Shown here: positions 45,337 through 58,378 of the stretch, piece by piece
Layout of the letters: every line of letters begins with the position of its first letter
How positions within the stretch are numbered: the stretch's first letter is position 1
Assembly (NCBI RefSeq): GCF_000344615.1
Contig: NZ_KB467824.1
Span: 3,809,767 to 3,873,766, forward strand
From: Janthinobacterium sp. CG3
GTDB lineage: Bacteria; Pseudomonadota; Gammaproteobacteria; Burkholderiales; Burkholderiaceae_D
DNA length: 64,000 nt
Direction: 5' to 3'
Program-made: the position numbers and the translations under genes
Notes under the pieces: generated by a model
The model's input: only the letters and a program-made list of their open reading frames with translations
Database searches by the model: none
Told to the model about the DNA's origin: nothing

Positions 45337-45792
45337 TCACGACCAAATCCGGTAAACCCAATAGCTTTCATCCTCCTGCCCGGCGCGCACCAGTTCGGTC
45401 GGACTAAGCCCGGTGATTTCCTTGGTTTCGCGGCACAGGTGGGCCTGGTCGGCATAACCGCCGCGCGCGGCGATGTCGCTCCACGACGGCTTGCCGCCGA
45501 GGATATCGGCGCGCGAGTCCAGGAACGATAGCTCGGCGCGGCTCATGCGCCGCAGCGTGCGCATCGGCTGCCCGGCCCAGGCCTTGACGCGCCGTTCGAG
45601 GTTGCGCGCGCCGCGTATCATCCAGCTGATGCTGCATAGCGGGCTGGCCGGAAAACGGTTCAGCCGCTGCCACGGCAACAGCGGCGCGCAATCCATCGTG
45701 CTGCGCGCCAGGCAGGCCCGCACGCAGGAGGCCAGCGACAGGCGCGGCGCGATCAGTCGCGCGCTGGGCAGGCTGGTGGGGGTGGCGGACAT
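45337..45792 (-). CDS. AraC-family regulator missing its central part
   Basis: The frame encodes 151 aa. The first ~55 residues (APRLSLASCVRACLARSTM, RLNRFPASPLCSISWMIRG) match the start of ~270-aa AraC regulators of the DUF6597 type. The rest (ARNLERRVKAWAGQPMRTLR, AARGGYADQAHLCRETKEIT) matches their C-terminal HTH domain. Roughly 100 residues between them are gone without a frameshift, near 45615. The DNA-binding domain looks complete, but the sensor domain is not. It is divergent from a cytochrome P450 gene. An alternative ATG lies 30 bases upstream. Confidence 0.65.
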   Translation of the reverse strand: MSATPTSLPSARLIAPRLSLASCVRACLARSTMDCAPLLPWQRLNRFPASPLCSISWMIRGARNLERRVKAWAGQPMRTLRRMSRAELSFLDSRADILGGKPSWSDIAARGGYADQAHLCRETKEITGLSPTELVRAGQEDESYWVYRIWS

Positions 45793-45939
45793 GGTCGAAT
45801 GGGCGTGGTGGGGTCGGTCCATTGTACCGCGGCGGCGCGGCGTGTCGGCGCCGCCGCGGTTTGTCGGAAACGTTCAAGACGGCCGCCCCGGTTGCCGCTA
45901 CAGTGCAAGCCAACGACACGCACTTGCGGAGGAACCAGC

Positions 45940-47406
45940 ATGACAGCGTATCCCGGCACCACCCCCACCGCCGCGCCGCCGGCCCGGCCGGCCCTGCGCC
46001 AGATCGCCGCGCTGCCGGGGCCGTTCGCCCTGCCGCTGCTGGGCAACGCCCTGCAGCTCAAGCCTTCGCGCGTGCACCGCGACGTCGAAGACTGGTGCCG
46101 CCGCTACGGGCCGCTGTTCCGCATCCGCCTCGGCCGCAGCAAGGTGCTGGTGGTGGCCGGCCACGAGGCGGTCGCGGCGGTCCTGCGCGACCGCCCGGAC
46201 GGCTTCCGCCGGCCCAAGGTGCAAGCCGACCTGTCGCTGGAAATGGGCGGCGTGCCGGGCCTGTTCATGGTCGAGGGCGCGGAGTGGCGCAACCAGCGCC
46301 GCGTGGTGATGCAGGGTTTCGCGCCGGCCGCGATCAAGGCGTATTTCCCGTCGCTGGTGGCGGTGGCGCTGCGCCTGCAGCGGCGTTGGGACGCGGCGGC
46401 CGGCGCCGGCGCGGCGATCGACCTGGCCGACGACCTGAAGCGCTACACCGTCGACATCATCGCCGGGCTGGCCTTCGGCACCGATGTCAACACCATCGAA
46501 TCGGGCGGGGACGTGATCCAGCGCCACCTCGACGTCATGCTGCCGGCGCTGGCGCGGCGCAGCCTGGCGTTGTGGCCGTACTGGCGCTACTTCAAGCTGC
46601 CGGCCGACCGCCGCCTGGAGCGCAGCGCGGTGGCGCTGAGGGCCGCCATCGGCGACCTGGTCGGCCAGGCCCGGCAACGCCTGCTGGCCGAGCCGGCGCG
46701 GCGCGAGCGCCCGCCCAACCTGCTCGAGGCGATGCTGTGCGCCGCCGACCAAGCGGGCAGCGGGGTCGACGACCAGGCCGTCGGCGGCAACGTCCTGACC
46801 ATGCTGCTGGCCGGCGAGGACACCACCGCCAACACCATTTCGTGGATGCTGTACCTGCTGCAGCGCCACCCGCGGGCGCTGCGCCGCGCCCAGGACGAGG
46901 TGCGCCGCCTGGCGCCCGACCCGGCCGCGTTCAGCGTCGAGCAGATGGACGCGCTCGACTATCTGGGCGCCTGCGCCAGCGAGGCCATGCGCCTGAAGCC
47001 GGTGGCGCCGTACATGCCGCTGGAGGCGCTGCGCGACAGCGTGGTCGGCGACGTCGCGGTGCCGGCCGGCAGCTACGTCTGGTGCGTGTTGCGCCACGAC
47101 AGCGTCGCCGACGCGCACGTGCCGAACGCCGCCGCCTTCGAGCCGCAGCGCTGGCTGGCTCCGGCGCACGGTGAGGCCGGCGCCGGCTTCGACAAGCAGC
47201 TCGCGCTGCCCTTCGGCGCCGGCCTGCGCACCTGCCCCGGGCGCTACCTGGCGCTGCTGGAAATGAAGGTCGCCGTGGCGATGCTGCTGGCGCGCTTCGA
47301 TCTGCTCGGCGTCGACACGCCGGACGGCGGCGAGGCGCGGGAGCTGATGGCCTTCGTCATGTCGCCGGTGGGCCTGCGCATGCGCTTGCGGGCGCTGGCG
47401 GCGTGA
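45940..47406 (+). CDS. Cytochrome P450
   Basis: The product is 488 aa. All P450 signatures are present: the I-helix oxygen-activation motif AGEDTT (near residue 291), ExxR as EAMR (near 348), and the heme-binding FGAGLRTCPG with the Cys ligand near 432. The N-terminus has no membrane anchor, so it is likely soluble and needs a separate reductase, none of which is encoded nearby. The substrate is unknown. The ATG has a GCGGAGGA ribosome site. It lies between the shortened AraC regulator and an atypical carAB pair. Confidence 0.94.
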   Translation: MTAYPGTTPTAAPPARPALRQIAALPGPFALPLLGNALQLKPSRVHRDVEDWCRRYGPLFRIRLGRSKVLVVAGHEAVAAVLRDRPDGFRRPKVQADLSLEMGGVPGLFMVEGAEWRNQRRVVMQGFAPAAIKAYFPSLVAVALRLQRRWDAAAGAGAAIDLADDLKRYTVDIIAGLAFGTDVNTIESGGDVIQRHLDVMLPALARRSLALWPYWRYFKLPADRRLERSAVALRAAIGDLVGQARQRLLAEPARRERPPNLLEAMLCAADQAGSGVDDQAVGGNVLTMLLAGEDTTANTISWMLYLLQRHPRALRRAQDEVRRLAPDPAAFSVEQMDALDYLGACASEAMRLKPVAPYMPLEALRDSVVGDVAVPAGSYVWCVLRHDSVADAHVPNAAAFEPQRWLAPAHGEAGAGFDKQLALPFGAGLRTCPGRYLALLEMKVAVAMLLARFDLLGVDTPDGGEARELMAFVMSPVGLRMRLRALAA

Positions 47407-47439
47407 TGAGAGCGTATCGCGTTAAGCTAGCGCGATTTT

Positions 47440-47475
47440 CGTAGGTCGGGTTAGCCCGCAAGGGCGTAAGCCGAC
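47440..47475. repeat. Intergenic palindromic repeat (type A)
   Basis: CGTAGGTCGGGTTAGCCC, spacer, GGGCGTAAGCCGAC. The arms pair with one or two mismatches. It lies 33 bp after the P450 stop codon and belongs to the type A family seen at four other places in the window. Confidence 0.65.
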
Positions 47476-47507
47476 TGGCGTCGACATGGTCAAAAAGCGC
47501 GGGCGCA

Positions 47508-47540
47508 ACCCCGGGGCCGGCCCCCAAGGGTCTAACCCCG
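47508..47540. repeat. GGGGTCAGACCCC-type repeat (type B, degenerate)
   Basis: AACCCCGGGGCCGGCCCCC followed by AGGGTCTAACCCCG. This is a worn copy of the element at 11158, adjacent to a type A repeat, between the convergent P450 and carB genes. Confidence 0.5.
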
Positions 47541-47584
47541 CTTCTTTGCCGCTGCCTGCGTTTAACGCCGCCGGCCCGCCAGCC

Positions 47585-51407
<3,823 letters not shown>

Positions 51408-51415
<8 letters not shown>

Positions 51416-52568
51416 TTTTATGCTTCTCCATCAAGGTCACGAAACGGTCGAACAGGTGTCCGATGTCATGCGGGCCGGGCGCGCCCTCGGGGTGGCCCTG
51501 GAAGCAGAACGCCGGCCGGTCGGTGCGGGCGAAGCCCTGCAACGACCCGTCGAACAGCGACAGGTGGGTGACCCGGCAGTTGGCCGGCAGCGACTCCAGG
51601 TCGACGGCGAAACCGTGGTTCTGCGAGGTGATCATGACGTGGCCGCTGTCGAGGTCCTGCACCGGGTGGTTGGCGCCGTGGTGGCCGAACTTCATCTTGC
51701 GCGTGGTGGCGCCCGAGGCCAGCGCCATGATCTGGTGGCCGAAGCAGATGCCGAAGGTCGGCACGCCGTGCTCGATCAGCTCGCGGCAGGCGCCGATGGC
51801 GTAGTCGCACGGGGCCGGGTCGCCCGGGCCGTTGCCGAGGAAGACGCCGTCCGGGTGGTGCGCCAGCGCCTGCGCCGCCGAGGTGTGCGCCGGCAGCACC
51901 GTGACCTGGCAGCCGCGCGCGGCCAGCATGCGCAGGATGTTGCGCTTGACGCCGTAGTCGATCGCCACCACGCGGCAGCGCGGCGCCTCCAGCCGGCCGT
52001 AGCCGCGCCCCAGCGCCCACTCGGTCTCGCGCCACTCGTAGGGTTCGCGGGTGCTGACCTGGCGCACCAGGTCGACCCCGCTCAGGCCGGGGAAGGCGCG
52101 CGCCAGCGTCAGCGCGTGGCCGGCCTGGTCGGTGCCGGCGACGATCGCGCCGCTCTGCGCGCCGCGCTCGCGCAGCAGGCGCGTCAGTTTGCGCGTGTCG
52201 ACGCCGGCGATGGCGACGATATTCTCCTGTTGCAGATACTCCGACAGCGAGCGGGTCGAGCGGAAGTTCGACGCCAGCAGCGGCAGGTTCTTGATCACCA
52301 GCCCGGCCACGGCGATGCGGCCCGACTCGGCGTCCTCGTCGTTGACGCCGGTGTTGCCGATGTGCGGGTAGGTCAGCGTGACGATCTGCCGGCTGTAACT
52401 GGGGTCGGTGAGGATTTCCTGGTAGCCGGTCATGGCGGTGTTGAACACCACCTCGCCGCTGGTGTGGCCGGCGGCGCCGATCGAGACGCCGCGAAACACC
52501 GGGCCGTCGGCGAACGCCAGGATCGCCGGCGGATAGGCCCGGCGCAGGTTGGGGGCGGCTATGGTCAT
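51408..52568 (-). CDS. carA: Carbamoyl phosphate synthase small subunit
   Basis: The product is 386 aa, a normal CarA. The C-terminal glutamine amidotransferase has its triad at Cys275 ([10 protein letters not shown]) and His359/Glu361 ([12 protein letters not shown]). The N-terminal part shows [20 protein letters not shown]. It supplies ammonia to CarB. The start ATG at 52568 has an AAGGAGAG site. Its last codons overlap the carB start by 8 bp, so the two are coupled. The usual betaproteobacterial neighbour greA is absent, which suggests this may be a second, specialised carAB copy. Confidence 0.95.
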
Positions 52569-52698
52569 GAACTCTCCTTCGGGCGATGGTGGACGACGGA
52601 ACGGGACGGGACGCCGGCGCGGCGCCGGCGGCAAGGCGTGGCCGCGCCGCGCCGGGCCGGGAACGCGGCCGGGGCCGGGGCCGGGGCCGGCGGACGGC

Positions 52699-54375
52699 TC
52701 AGGCCCGCTTGGCGCGGCGCGCCGGCGGCGCGGCCGGCGCCTGGATGCTGCGCACCGGCAGCGCGCGCGGCGGCGGCGCCGGCGCGCGCGCGGCGCCCGC
52801 GGCCTCGGCCAGCTTGAACACGCTGACCAGTTGCACCAGGCTTTTCGCCTGCTGCTCCAGCGCCTCCGACGCGGCGGACGCGTTCTCGACCATCTTGGCG
52901 TTTTGCTGGGTGGCGCCGTCCATGTGGTGGATGGCGTTGCTGATGTGGTCGATACCCTCGCTCTGCTCGCGGCTGGCGACGGTGATTTCCCCCATGATCG
53001 AGGTGACCCGGTTGACGCTGGTGACGATCTCGCCCATGGTCTTGCCGGCCTGGTCGACCAGGCGCGCGCCGAACGTCACCTGCTCGACCGAGTGGTCGAT
53101 CAGGGTCTTGATTTCCTTGGCGGCGCCGGCCGAGCGCTGCGCCAGGTTGCGCACCTCCGAGGCGACCACGGCGAAGCCGCGGCCCTGCTCGCCGGCACGG
53201 GCCGCCTCGACGGCGGCGTTCAGCGCCAGGATGTTGGTCTGGAAGGCGATGCCGTCGATGACGCCGATGATGTCGACGATTTTCTTGGCCGATTCGTTGA
53301 TCGAGCCCATCGTCGCGACAACCTGCGACACCACCGCGCCGCCCTGGCCGGCCACCTCGGCCGCCGACAGCGCCAGCAAGTTGGCCTGGCGCGCGTTCTC
53401 GCCGTTGCGCCGCACCGTCTCGGTCAGTTCCACCATCGACGCGGCGGTCTCCTCGAGCGAACCGGCCTGCGCCTCGGTGCGCCCGGACAGCTCCAGGTTG
53501 CCGGCGGCGATCAGGCCGCAGGCGCCGTCGATGGTGTCGGTGGCGCTGCGCACGTCGCGCACGATGTCGAACAGGCTGGCGTCCATCTCGCTGAGGGCGC
53601 CGATCAACTGGCCGATCTCGTTGTCCGAGTCGACCGCGATGGCGCCGTTCAGGCGGCCGGCGGCGACGCCGCGGGCGATGCCGACGGCGCGCCCGAGCGG
53701 CTCGGTGATGCCGCGTATCAGCAGCACGCCGATCAACACGCTCAGCGCCGCCCCCACCAGGATTGCCGCGCCCATCAGCCAGGCGGTCGCGCCGATGGTG
53801 CCGCGCACCGCCTCGGCGTCGACCCTGGCGCGCTGCGCCAGCACATCGGTCAACTCGAGCAGCGCGGGGTCGGAAATGCGGTAGGCCGGATTGATCGAGC
53901 GGATCAGGATCGACTCGGCGTCGTCCCACTTCTGCTGCTGGATCAGGGCGCTGGCGGCGCTGATCGCGTTGATGCCGAGGTTGTTGCTTTTCGCCACCCA
54001 CTGCTCGGCCAGCTCGCGCTCGGGCGCCGTGTCAATGGCGTCGCGGTAGGCCGACAGCAGTTTGTTGATCTCGGCGGTGGTGTCGTCGATGGTTTTGAAA
54101 TGCACCGCCAGCGGATGGTCGTGCAACTTGGACCATTCCATGGCGGGGTTGTGCTGCAGCGCCTGCAGGATCTGGCTGCGGTTGATTTCCATCTTGAAGC
54201 GGATCCGCTCGGCCAGCCGGGCGCTGACCCGGGCGTCCTTTTTCGCGGTGTTGTCCAGCAGCCTGCTGGTGTTGTTGATGCTGTGGCCGCCCAGGCCGCC
54301 GATCAACAACAGCATCGCCACAAAGAACACCATGGTGGAAATGATCAGCGTCCTGATTTTGATATTCTTCAGCAT
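52699..54375 (-). CDS. Methyl-accepting chemotaxis protein
   Basis: The product is 558 aa. An N-terminal membrane segment (about 8-30), a periplasmic sensor of about 165 residues, a second span (about 193-215), a HAMP domain ([19 protein letters not shown]) and the signalling domain follow. The conserved hairpin tip is present as [20 protein letters not shown] then [13 protein letters not shown]. It ends in a proline/alanine-rich basic tail without the CheR-tethering pentapeptide. The ligand is unknown. It lies upstream of carA in the same direction with 130 bp between. Confidence 0.93.
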   Translation of the reverse strand: MLKNIKIRTLIISTMVFFVAMLLLIGGLGGHSINNTSRLLDNTAKKDARVSARLAERIRFKMEINRSQILQALQHNPAMEWSKLHDHPLAVHFKTIDDTTAEINKLLSAYRDAIDTAPERELAEQWVAKSNNLGINAISAASALIQQQKWDDAESILIRSINPAYRISDPALLELTDVLAQRARVDAEAVRGTIGATAWLMGAAILVGAALSVLIGVLLIRGITEPLGRAVGIARGVAAGRLNGAIAVDSDNEIGQLIGALSEMDASLFDIVRDVRSATDTIDGACGLIAAGNLELSGRTEAQAGSLEETAASMVELTETVRRNGENARQANLLALSAAEVAGQGGAVVSQVVATMGSINESAKKIVDIIGVIDGIAFQTNILALNAAVEAARAGEQGRGFAVVASEVRNLAQRSAGAAKEIKTLIDHSVEQVTFGARLVDQAGKTMGEIVTSVNRVTSIMGEITVASREQSEGIDHISNAIHHMDGATQQNAKMVENASAASEALEQQAKSLVQLVSVFKLAEAAGAARAPAPPPRALPVRSIQAPAAPPARRAKRA

Positions 54376-54697
54376 GGAATCGCACCTTTCAAATGCATTA
54401 ATTTCAATTTGAAAATTTTTCCTTTCCCCATGTTATGGGCAAAAGGCGCCGCCTCATGCAACCCGACCCGGAGCGGATTTGACATATCTCATGCTTCATT
54501 CAATCACCAGCAAGTCCGCGCCGGCGCGTTCAATGTTCCCGGCAGGAAAATCAAAGATATCCCAGTTGAAACTGCGGCCATCTGCGCTGGGTCAGTAAAA
54601 CGCCGGGTATCGTCGCGCCGCGCAACGGCCGTCGCCGGTGCTAACATGGCCGCACGGGCGGCGGCGGGGGCCGCGCCCGCTCAATGGAGGGATGGGA
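54376..54697. other. Intergenic region, chemoreceptor to pyrophosphohydrolase
   Basis: This 322-bp gap contains the chemoreceptor promoter (leftward) and that of the small hydrolase (rightward). AT-rich sequence at 54395-54430 (GCATTAATTTCAATTTGAAA) could hold promoter elements. No gene or RNA is recognised. Confidence 0.4.
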
Positions 54698-55075
54698 ATG
54701 GACAACGCTGGCGACACGGGGGGGCGGATCGACAGCCTGGTCGAATTGCGCGAGCTGATCTGCGGCTTTGTCGCCGAACGCGACTGGGACCAGTTCCACA
54801 CGCCGAAAAACCTGGCGATGGCGCTCTCGGTCGAGGTGGCGGAACTGGTCGAGCACTACCAGTGGCTGCCGAGCGGCGCCGACGCCGAGCTCGACGACAA
54901 GAAGCGCGCCGGGATACGCCATGAAATGGCCGACGTCCTGGTCTACCTGATACGCCTGGCCGACAAGAGCGGCGTCGACCTGCGCGCCGCCGTGCTGGAG
55001 AAAATGCAGTTGAACCGGGAGAAATACCCGGCCGAGCGGGTCCGCGGCGACGCCCGCAAGTATTCGGAGTACTGA
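54698..55075 (+). CDS. MazG-like nucleotide pyrophosphohydrolase
   Basis: The product is 125 aa, an all-alpha NTP pyrophosphatase of the MazG/RS21-C6 type. The metal-binding EVAELVEHYQW and HEMADVLVYLIRLADKSGVD segments (ExxE ... ExxD) are complete. It probably cleans up non-standard or excess (d)NTPs by releasing pyrophosphate. The ATG was chosen because GGAGG lies 7 bases upstream; a second ATG 6 bases earlier is too close to it. Confidence 0.9.
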   Translation: MDNAGDTGGRIDSLVELRELICGFVAERDWDQFHTPKNLAMALSVEVAELVEHYQWLPSGADAELDDKKRAGIRHEMADVLVYLIRLADKSGVDLRAAVLEKMQLNREKYPAERVRGDARKYSEY

Positions 55076-55121
55076 GGCGCCGGTTGCGCGACAAAAAAGC
55101 CGCGGTGCTCGCCTTGGCGCG

Positions 55122-55148
55122 CGGGGCCTGGCCCCAGGGTTACGCCGT
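55122..55148. repeat. Type B repeat, partial copy
   Basis: GCGGGGCCTGGCCCCAGGGT followed by TACGCCGTTGG. It shares GGGGCCTGGCCCC and the trailing CTTGG/GTTGGTTT segment with the copy at 11158, so flanking sequence is part of the repeat. Confidence 0.5.
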
Positions 55149-55186
55149 TGGTTTTGAAGCGCTACGCGCTGCTCCAGGCCAACGTT

Positions 55187-55221
55187 GTCGGGTTACGCCC
55201 AACGGGCTAACCCGACCTACG
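55187..55221. repeat. Intergenic palindromic repeat (type A)
   Basis: GTCGGGTTACGCCC, spacer AAC, GGGCTAACCCGACCTAC: near-perfect inverted repeat between the pyrophosphohydrolase and the DEAD-box helicase genes. It is the cleanest hairpin of the type A family in this window. Confidence 0.7.
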
Positions 55222-55242
55222 AAATCACGCACACGTTGACCG

Positions 55243-55273
55243 AAAAAAAGGGACCGCCTTGGCGGTCCCTTCT
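55243..55273. terminator. Bidirectional terminator of the DEAD-box helicase gene
   Basis: The stem AAGGGACCGC (55248-55257), loop CTTG, GCGGTCCCTT (55262-55271) is preceded by an A tract (55243-55249) and followed by TTCTTGTTT. Read leftwards it ends the helicase transcript with a good U tract; read rightwards it may also work. Confidence 0.88.
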
Positions 55274-55298
55274 TGTTTACCCCATCCCGCCAACCGGT

Positions 55299-57563
55299 TT
55301 AGCCCGGCTTGAAGGTCTTGCGCGGCGCTTTCTTGTCAAACGAGCGCGGCGCGAAGTCGCTTTTCGGCTTGAACGCCTTCTTCGGCGCCGACATCGGCGC
55401 CGAGCTGCCGTCGTCGAGGCTGATGTCCAACTTCTTGCCGGCAACCCATACCGACTTCAAGTGGTCGAGCACGTCCGGCGGCATGCCTTCCGGCATTTCC
55501 AGCACGCTGTGGTCGTCGAAGATGTCGATGCGGCCGATGTGCTTCGCTTCCAACTGCGCCTCGTTGGCGATGGCGCCGACGATGTTGCTCGGCGTCACGG
55601 CGTGGTTGCGGCCCACTTCGATGCGGTAGGCGATCATGCCCGGCTTGCCTTTGGACTCCTTCTTGGCGCGCGCTGGCGCGGCCTCGGCGGCGGCCGGCGC
55701 TTCCCTGCGCGCGGGGGCCTCGTCGAACGACTTGGCCGGCGCGGCGCGCTTCGGCGCCTCGTCGAAGGCCTTGGCCGGACGCGGCTTCGGCGCGGCGGCC
55801 GGCGCCGGGTTCGGCGCCTCGCCGTCGCGGCTGATGCGCAACTGTTGGCCGGCAACCCACACGCCTTTCAACTGGTCCAGCAATTCGTTGGGGATCGTGT
55901 CCGGCAAGTCCAGCACGCTGTAGTCGTCGTAGATTTCAATACGTCCGATATGCTTTGAATCGAGGCCGGCTTCGTTGGCGATGGCGCCGACGATGTTGCC
56001 CGGCTTGACGCCGTGGGCGTGGCCCACTTCGATACGGAAGGTTTGCATGCCGGCGTCGGCCGGACGCACGACGCGTTCCTTTTTCGGGAAGGCCGGACGC
56101 TCGGCGCGCTCGTTGCGCTCGAAACGCTCGTTGCGCTCGGGACGTTCGAAACGTTCCGCACGCTCGCCGCGCTCGGGACGGTCGAAGCGCTCCTGGCGCG
56201 CCGGCCGGTCGTCGGCCCACGAGGCCGCCGCGGTTTGGGCTTTCTTGTCGAGCAACAAAGGCGTGTTGCCGCGGGCCATTTTCGCCAGCGCGGCGGCGAT
56301 TTCGATCGCCGGGATGTTCTGTTCGCGCTCGAAATCCTCGATCAGCGACTGGAACTGCTCCAGCTCGCCCAGCGCCAGCGTTTCGGTGATCTGTTCCTTG
56401 AACTTGGCGATGCGCACGTCGTTGACGGCCTGGATCGTCGGCAGTTCCAGCATGCCGATCGGCTGGCGGGTCGAACGTTCGATCGCCTTCAGCAGGTTTT
56501 TCTCGCGCGGCGTGATGAACAAAATCGCCTCGCCGCTGCGGCCGGCGCGGCCGGTGCGGCCGATGCGGTGGGTATAGCTTTCCGGATCGTGCGGCACGTC
56601 GTAGTTGACCACGTGGCTGATGCGCTCGACGTCCAGGCCGCGGGCGGCGACGTCGGTGGCCACCAGGATATCGATTTTGCCATCCTTCAATTGCTGGATG
56701 GTGCGCTCGCGCTGGGCTTGCTGGATGTCGCCGTTGATGGCGGCGGCCGAGAAGCCGCGCGCCTGCAACTTGCCGGCCAGTTCCTCGGTGCCCAGCTTGG
56801 TGCGGGCGAAAATGATCATGCCGTCGAAGGTTTCCGCTTCCAGGATGCGGGTCAGCGCGTCGAGCTTGTGCATGCCCGACACCAGCCAGTAGCGCTGGCG
56901 GATGTTGTCGGCGGTGCCGGTCTTGGCGGCAACCGTCACTTCGGCCGGATTTTGCAGGTAGGTGGTGGCGATGCGTTTGATCACCGACGGCATGGTGGCC
57001 GAGAACAGCGCGGTCTGGCGGGTGTCCGGCGTTTCTTGCAGGATGCGCTCGACGTCGTCGATAAAGCCCATGCGCAACATCTCGTCGGCCTCGTCCAGCA
57101 CCAGCGTCTTCAACTTCGACAGGTCGAGCGAGCCTTTGTCGAGGTGGTCGATGACGCGGCCGGGGGTGCCGACGACGACGTGCACGCCGCGGCGCAGCGC
57201 CGACAGTTGCGGGCCGTAGCTTTGACCGCCGTAGATCGGCAGCACGTGGAAGCCGGGAATATGCTGGGCGTACACCTGGAACGCCTCGGCCACCTGGATC
57301 GCCAGTTCGCGCGTCGGCGCCAGCACCAGCGCCTGCGGCGTGGTTTGCTTGAGGTCGATGCGCGACAGGATAGGCAGCGCGAACGCGGCGGTTTTGCCGG
57401 TGCCGGTTTGCGCCTGGCCCAGTACGTCGCGGTTAGCCAGCAACAAAGGAATGGTTGCCGCCTGGATAGGCGACGGTGCTTCGTAGCCGACGTCTTTCAG
57501 CGCGCGCACGAGCGCGTCGCTGAGATTGAGGTCGGAAAATAGGGAAATAGGTGTGTCGGACAT
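55299..57563 (-). CDS. deaD: DEAD-box RNA helicase with two DbpA-type RNA-binding domains
   Basis: The product is 754 aa. The helicase core (about 1-380) has GTGKTAAFALP, PTRELAIQV, VLDEADEMLRMG, FSATMP, VATDVAARGLDVE and HRIGRTGRAGR. An arginine/glutamate-rich low-complexity stretch follows (about 470-500, repeats of ERFERPERNE type). Two homologous DbpA-like RNA-binding domains come next, at about 505-580 (FRIEVGHAHGVKPGNIVGAI) and 642-715 (YRIEVGRNHAVTPSNIVGAI). The tandem domain is unusual, as CsdA has one. It likely remodels ribosomal or cold-shock RNA. The start MSDTPIS was chosen by family similarity. Confidence 0.95.
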   Translation of the reverse strand: MSDTPISLFSDLNLSDALVRALKDVGYEAPSPIQAATIPLLLANRDVLGQAQTGTGKTAAFALPILSRIDLKQTTPQALVLAPTRELAIQVAEAFQVYAQHIPGFHVLPIYGGQSYGPQLSALRRGVHVVVGTPGRVIDHLDKGSLDLSKLKTLVLDEADEMLRMGFIDDVERILQETPDTRQTALFSATMPSVIKRIATTYLQNPAEVTVAAKTGTADNIRQRYWLVSGMHKLDALTRILEAETFDGMIIFARTKLGTEELAGKLQARGFSAAAINGDIQQAQRERTIQQLKDGKIDILVATDVAARGLDVERISHVVNYDVPHDPESYTHRIGRTGRAGRSGEAILFITPREKNLLKAIERSTRQPIGMLELPTIQAVNDVRIAKFKEQITETLALGELEQFQSLIEDFEREQNIPAIEIAAALAKMARGNTPLLLDKKAQTAAASWADDRPARQERFDRPERGERAERFERPERNERFERNERAERPAFPKKERVVRPADAGMQTFRIEVGHAHGVKPGNIVGAIANEAGLDSKHIGRIEIYDDYSVLDLPDTIPNELLDQLKGVWVAGQQLRISRDGEAPNPAPAAAPKPRPAKAFDEAPKRAAPAKSFDEAPARREAPAAAEAAPARAKKESKGKPGMIAYRIEVGRNHAVTPSNIVGAIANEAQLEAKHIGRIDIFDDHSVLEMPEGMPPDVLDHLKSVWVAGKKLDISLDDGSSAPMSAPKKAFKPKSDFAPRSFDKKAPRKTFKPG

Positions 57564-57767
57564 GAATTCACTCACAAGTTCGCTCGAATCGCCCAATGCG
57601 AAAGAATGCTGTATACAGTTTACTCTGTACTGGCGCGGCCCGGGCGGAACCGGACCAGAGATTGCCAACTTTTACGCGTAAAAGACAGAAAAATCGGGGA
57701 ATCGACGGCCAAATCGTTAAATACTGAACTATTCGTCACTGTTTCCAGCGTCCCCGGCCGCTTGCCG

Positions 57768-58184
57768 TCAAATGCCCATCAGCCGCCGCAAATCGACGAA
57801 GGCGCTCTCGTACAAATGCTGGAACACGTCGACCATGGCCTCCTCGACGCCCTCGACGGCGTCGAATTGGCTCGACCATTCGACGCTGCACTCGGCGGCG
57901 TCGTCGTCGCCGAGCACCCTCAAGGTCGAGTGGTAGTTGCTCACCGGAATAGGGCCGGAGACGATGCTGTAGCTGTACTCGCGCTGCGCCTCGCTAAAGC
58001 TCTGCAGGCGCTCGGCGATGACGGCGCCGTCGGTGGTCTTCAGGCGGCGCACGCGTCCGCCCTGCTCCGGCAGGCTGCTTTTGATCGAGCTGGACCACTC
58101 GGCCAGCGCGTGGAAGCCGCCGATGAACTCCCACACGCGCGCGGCCGGTGCCGCCAATGTCACAGAAACGCTTACTTTGGCCAT
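57768..58184 (-). CDS. SRPBCC-family protein
   Basis: The product is 138 aa, a START/Bet v1-like (SRPBCC) fold. It begins AKVSVSVTLAAPAARVWEFI and continues GGFHALAEWSSSIKSS, then REYSYSIVSGPIPVSNYHST and ECSVEWSSQFDAVEG. This arrangement matches small polyketide-cyclase-like proteins that bind hydrophobic ligands. No catalytic residues can be named. The ATG at 58184 has GGGAA upstream; the GTG/ATG four codons upstream is possible. Confidence 0.88.
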   Translation of the reverse strand: MAKVSVSVTLAAPAARVWEFIGGFHALAEWSSSIKSSLPEQGGRVRRLKTTDGAVIAERLQSFSEAQREYSYSIVSGPIPVSNYHSTLRVLGDDDAAECSVEWSSQFDAVEGVEEAMVDVFQHLYESAFVDLRRLMGI

Positions 58185-58378
58185 CTTTATTCCCACATAT
58201 TATTGTTCAAGCGGGCGCCAGGGTCGTGCTGTTGTAGCCTGCTGGCGCCCATCCGGGCAGGACATTACCATAAACACCCCAGCCCGGCCCGGCTACAGGT
58301 TCTCGGCCAGGTCCATTCGGAGGTAACGCGCATGGTCGGGTTCCGGTGATGGTGAAGACCATGCCTGGCGCGACAGCT

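Noticed and set aside
57609-57618. Palindrome CTGTATACAG upstream of the DEAD-box helicase as a LexA box
   Set aside because: LexA boxes need CTG-N10-CAG; here the spacing is only four bases.
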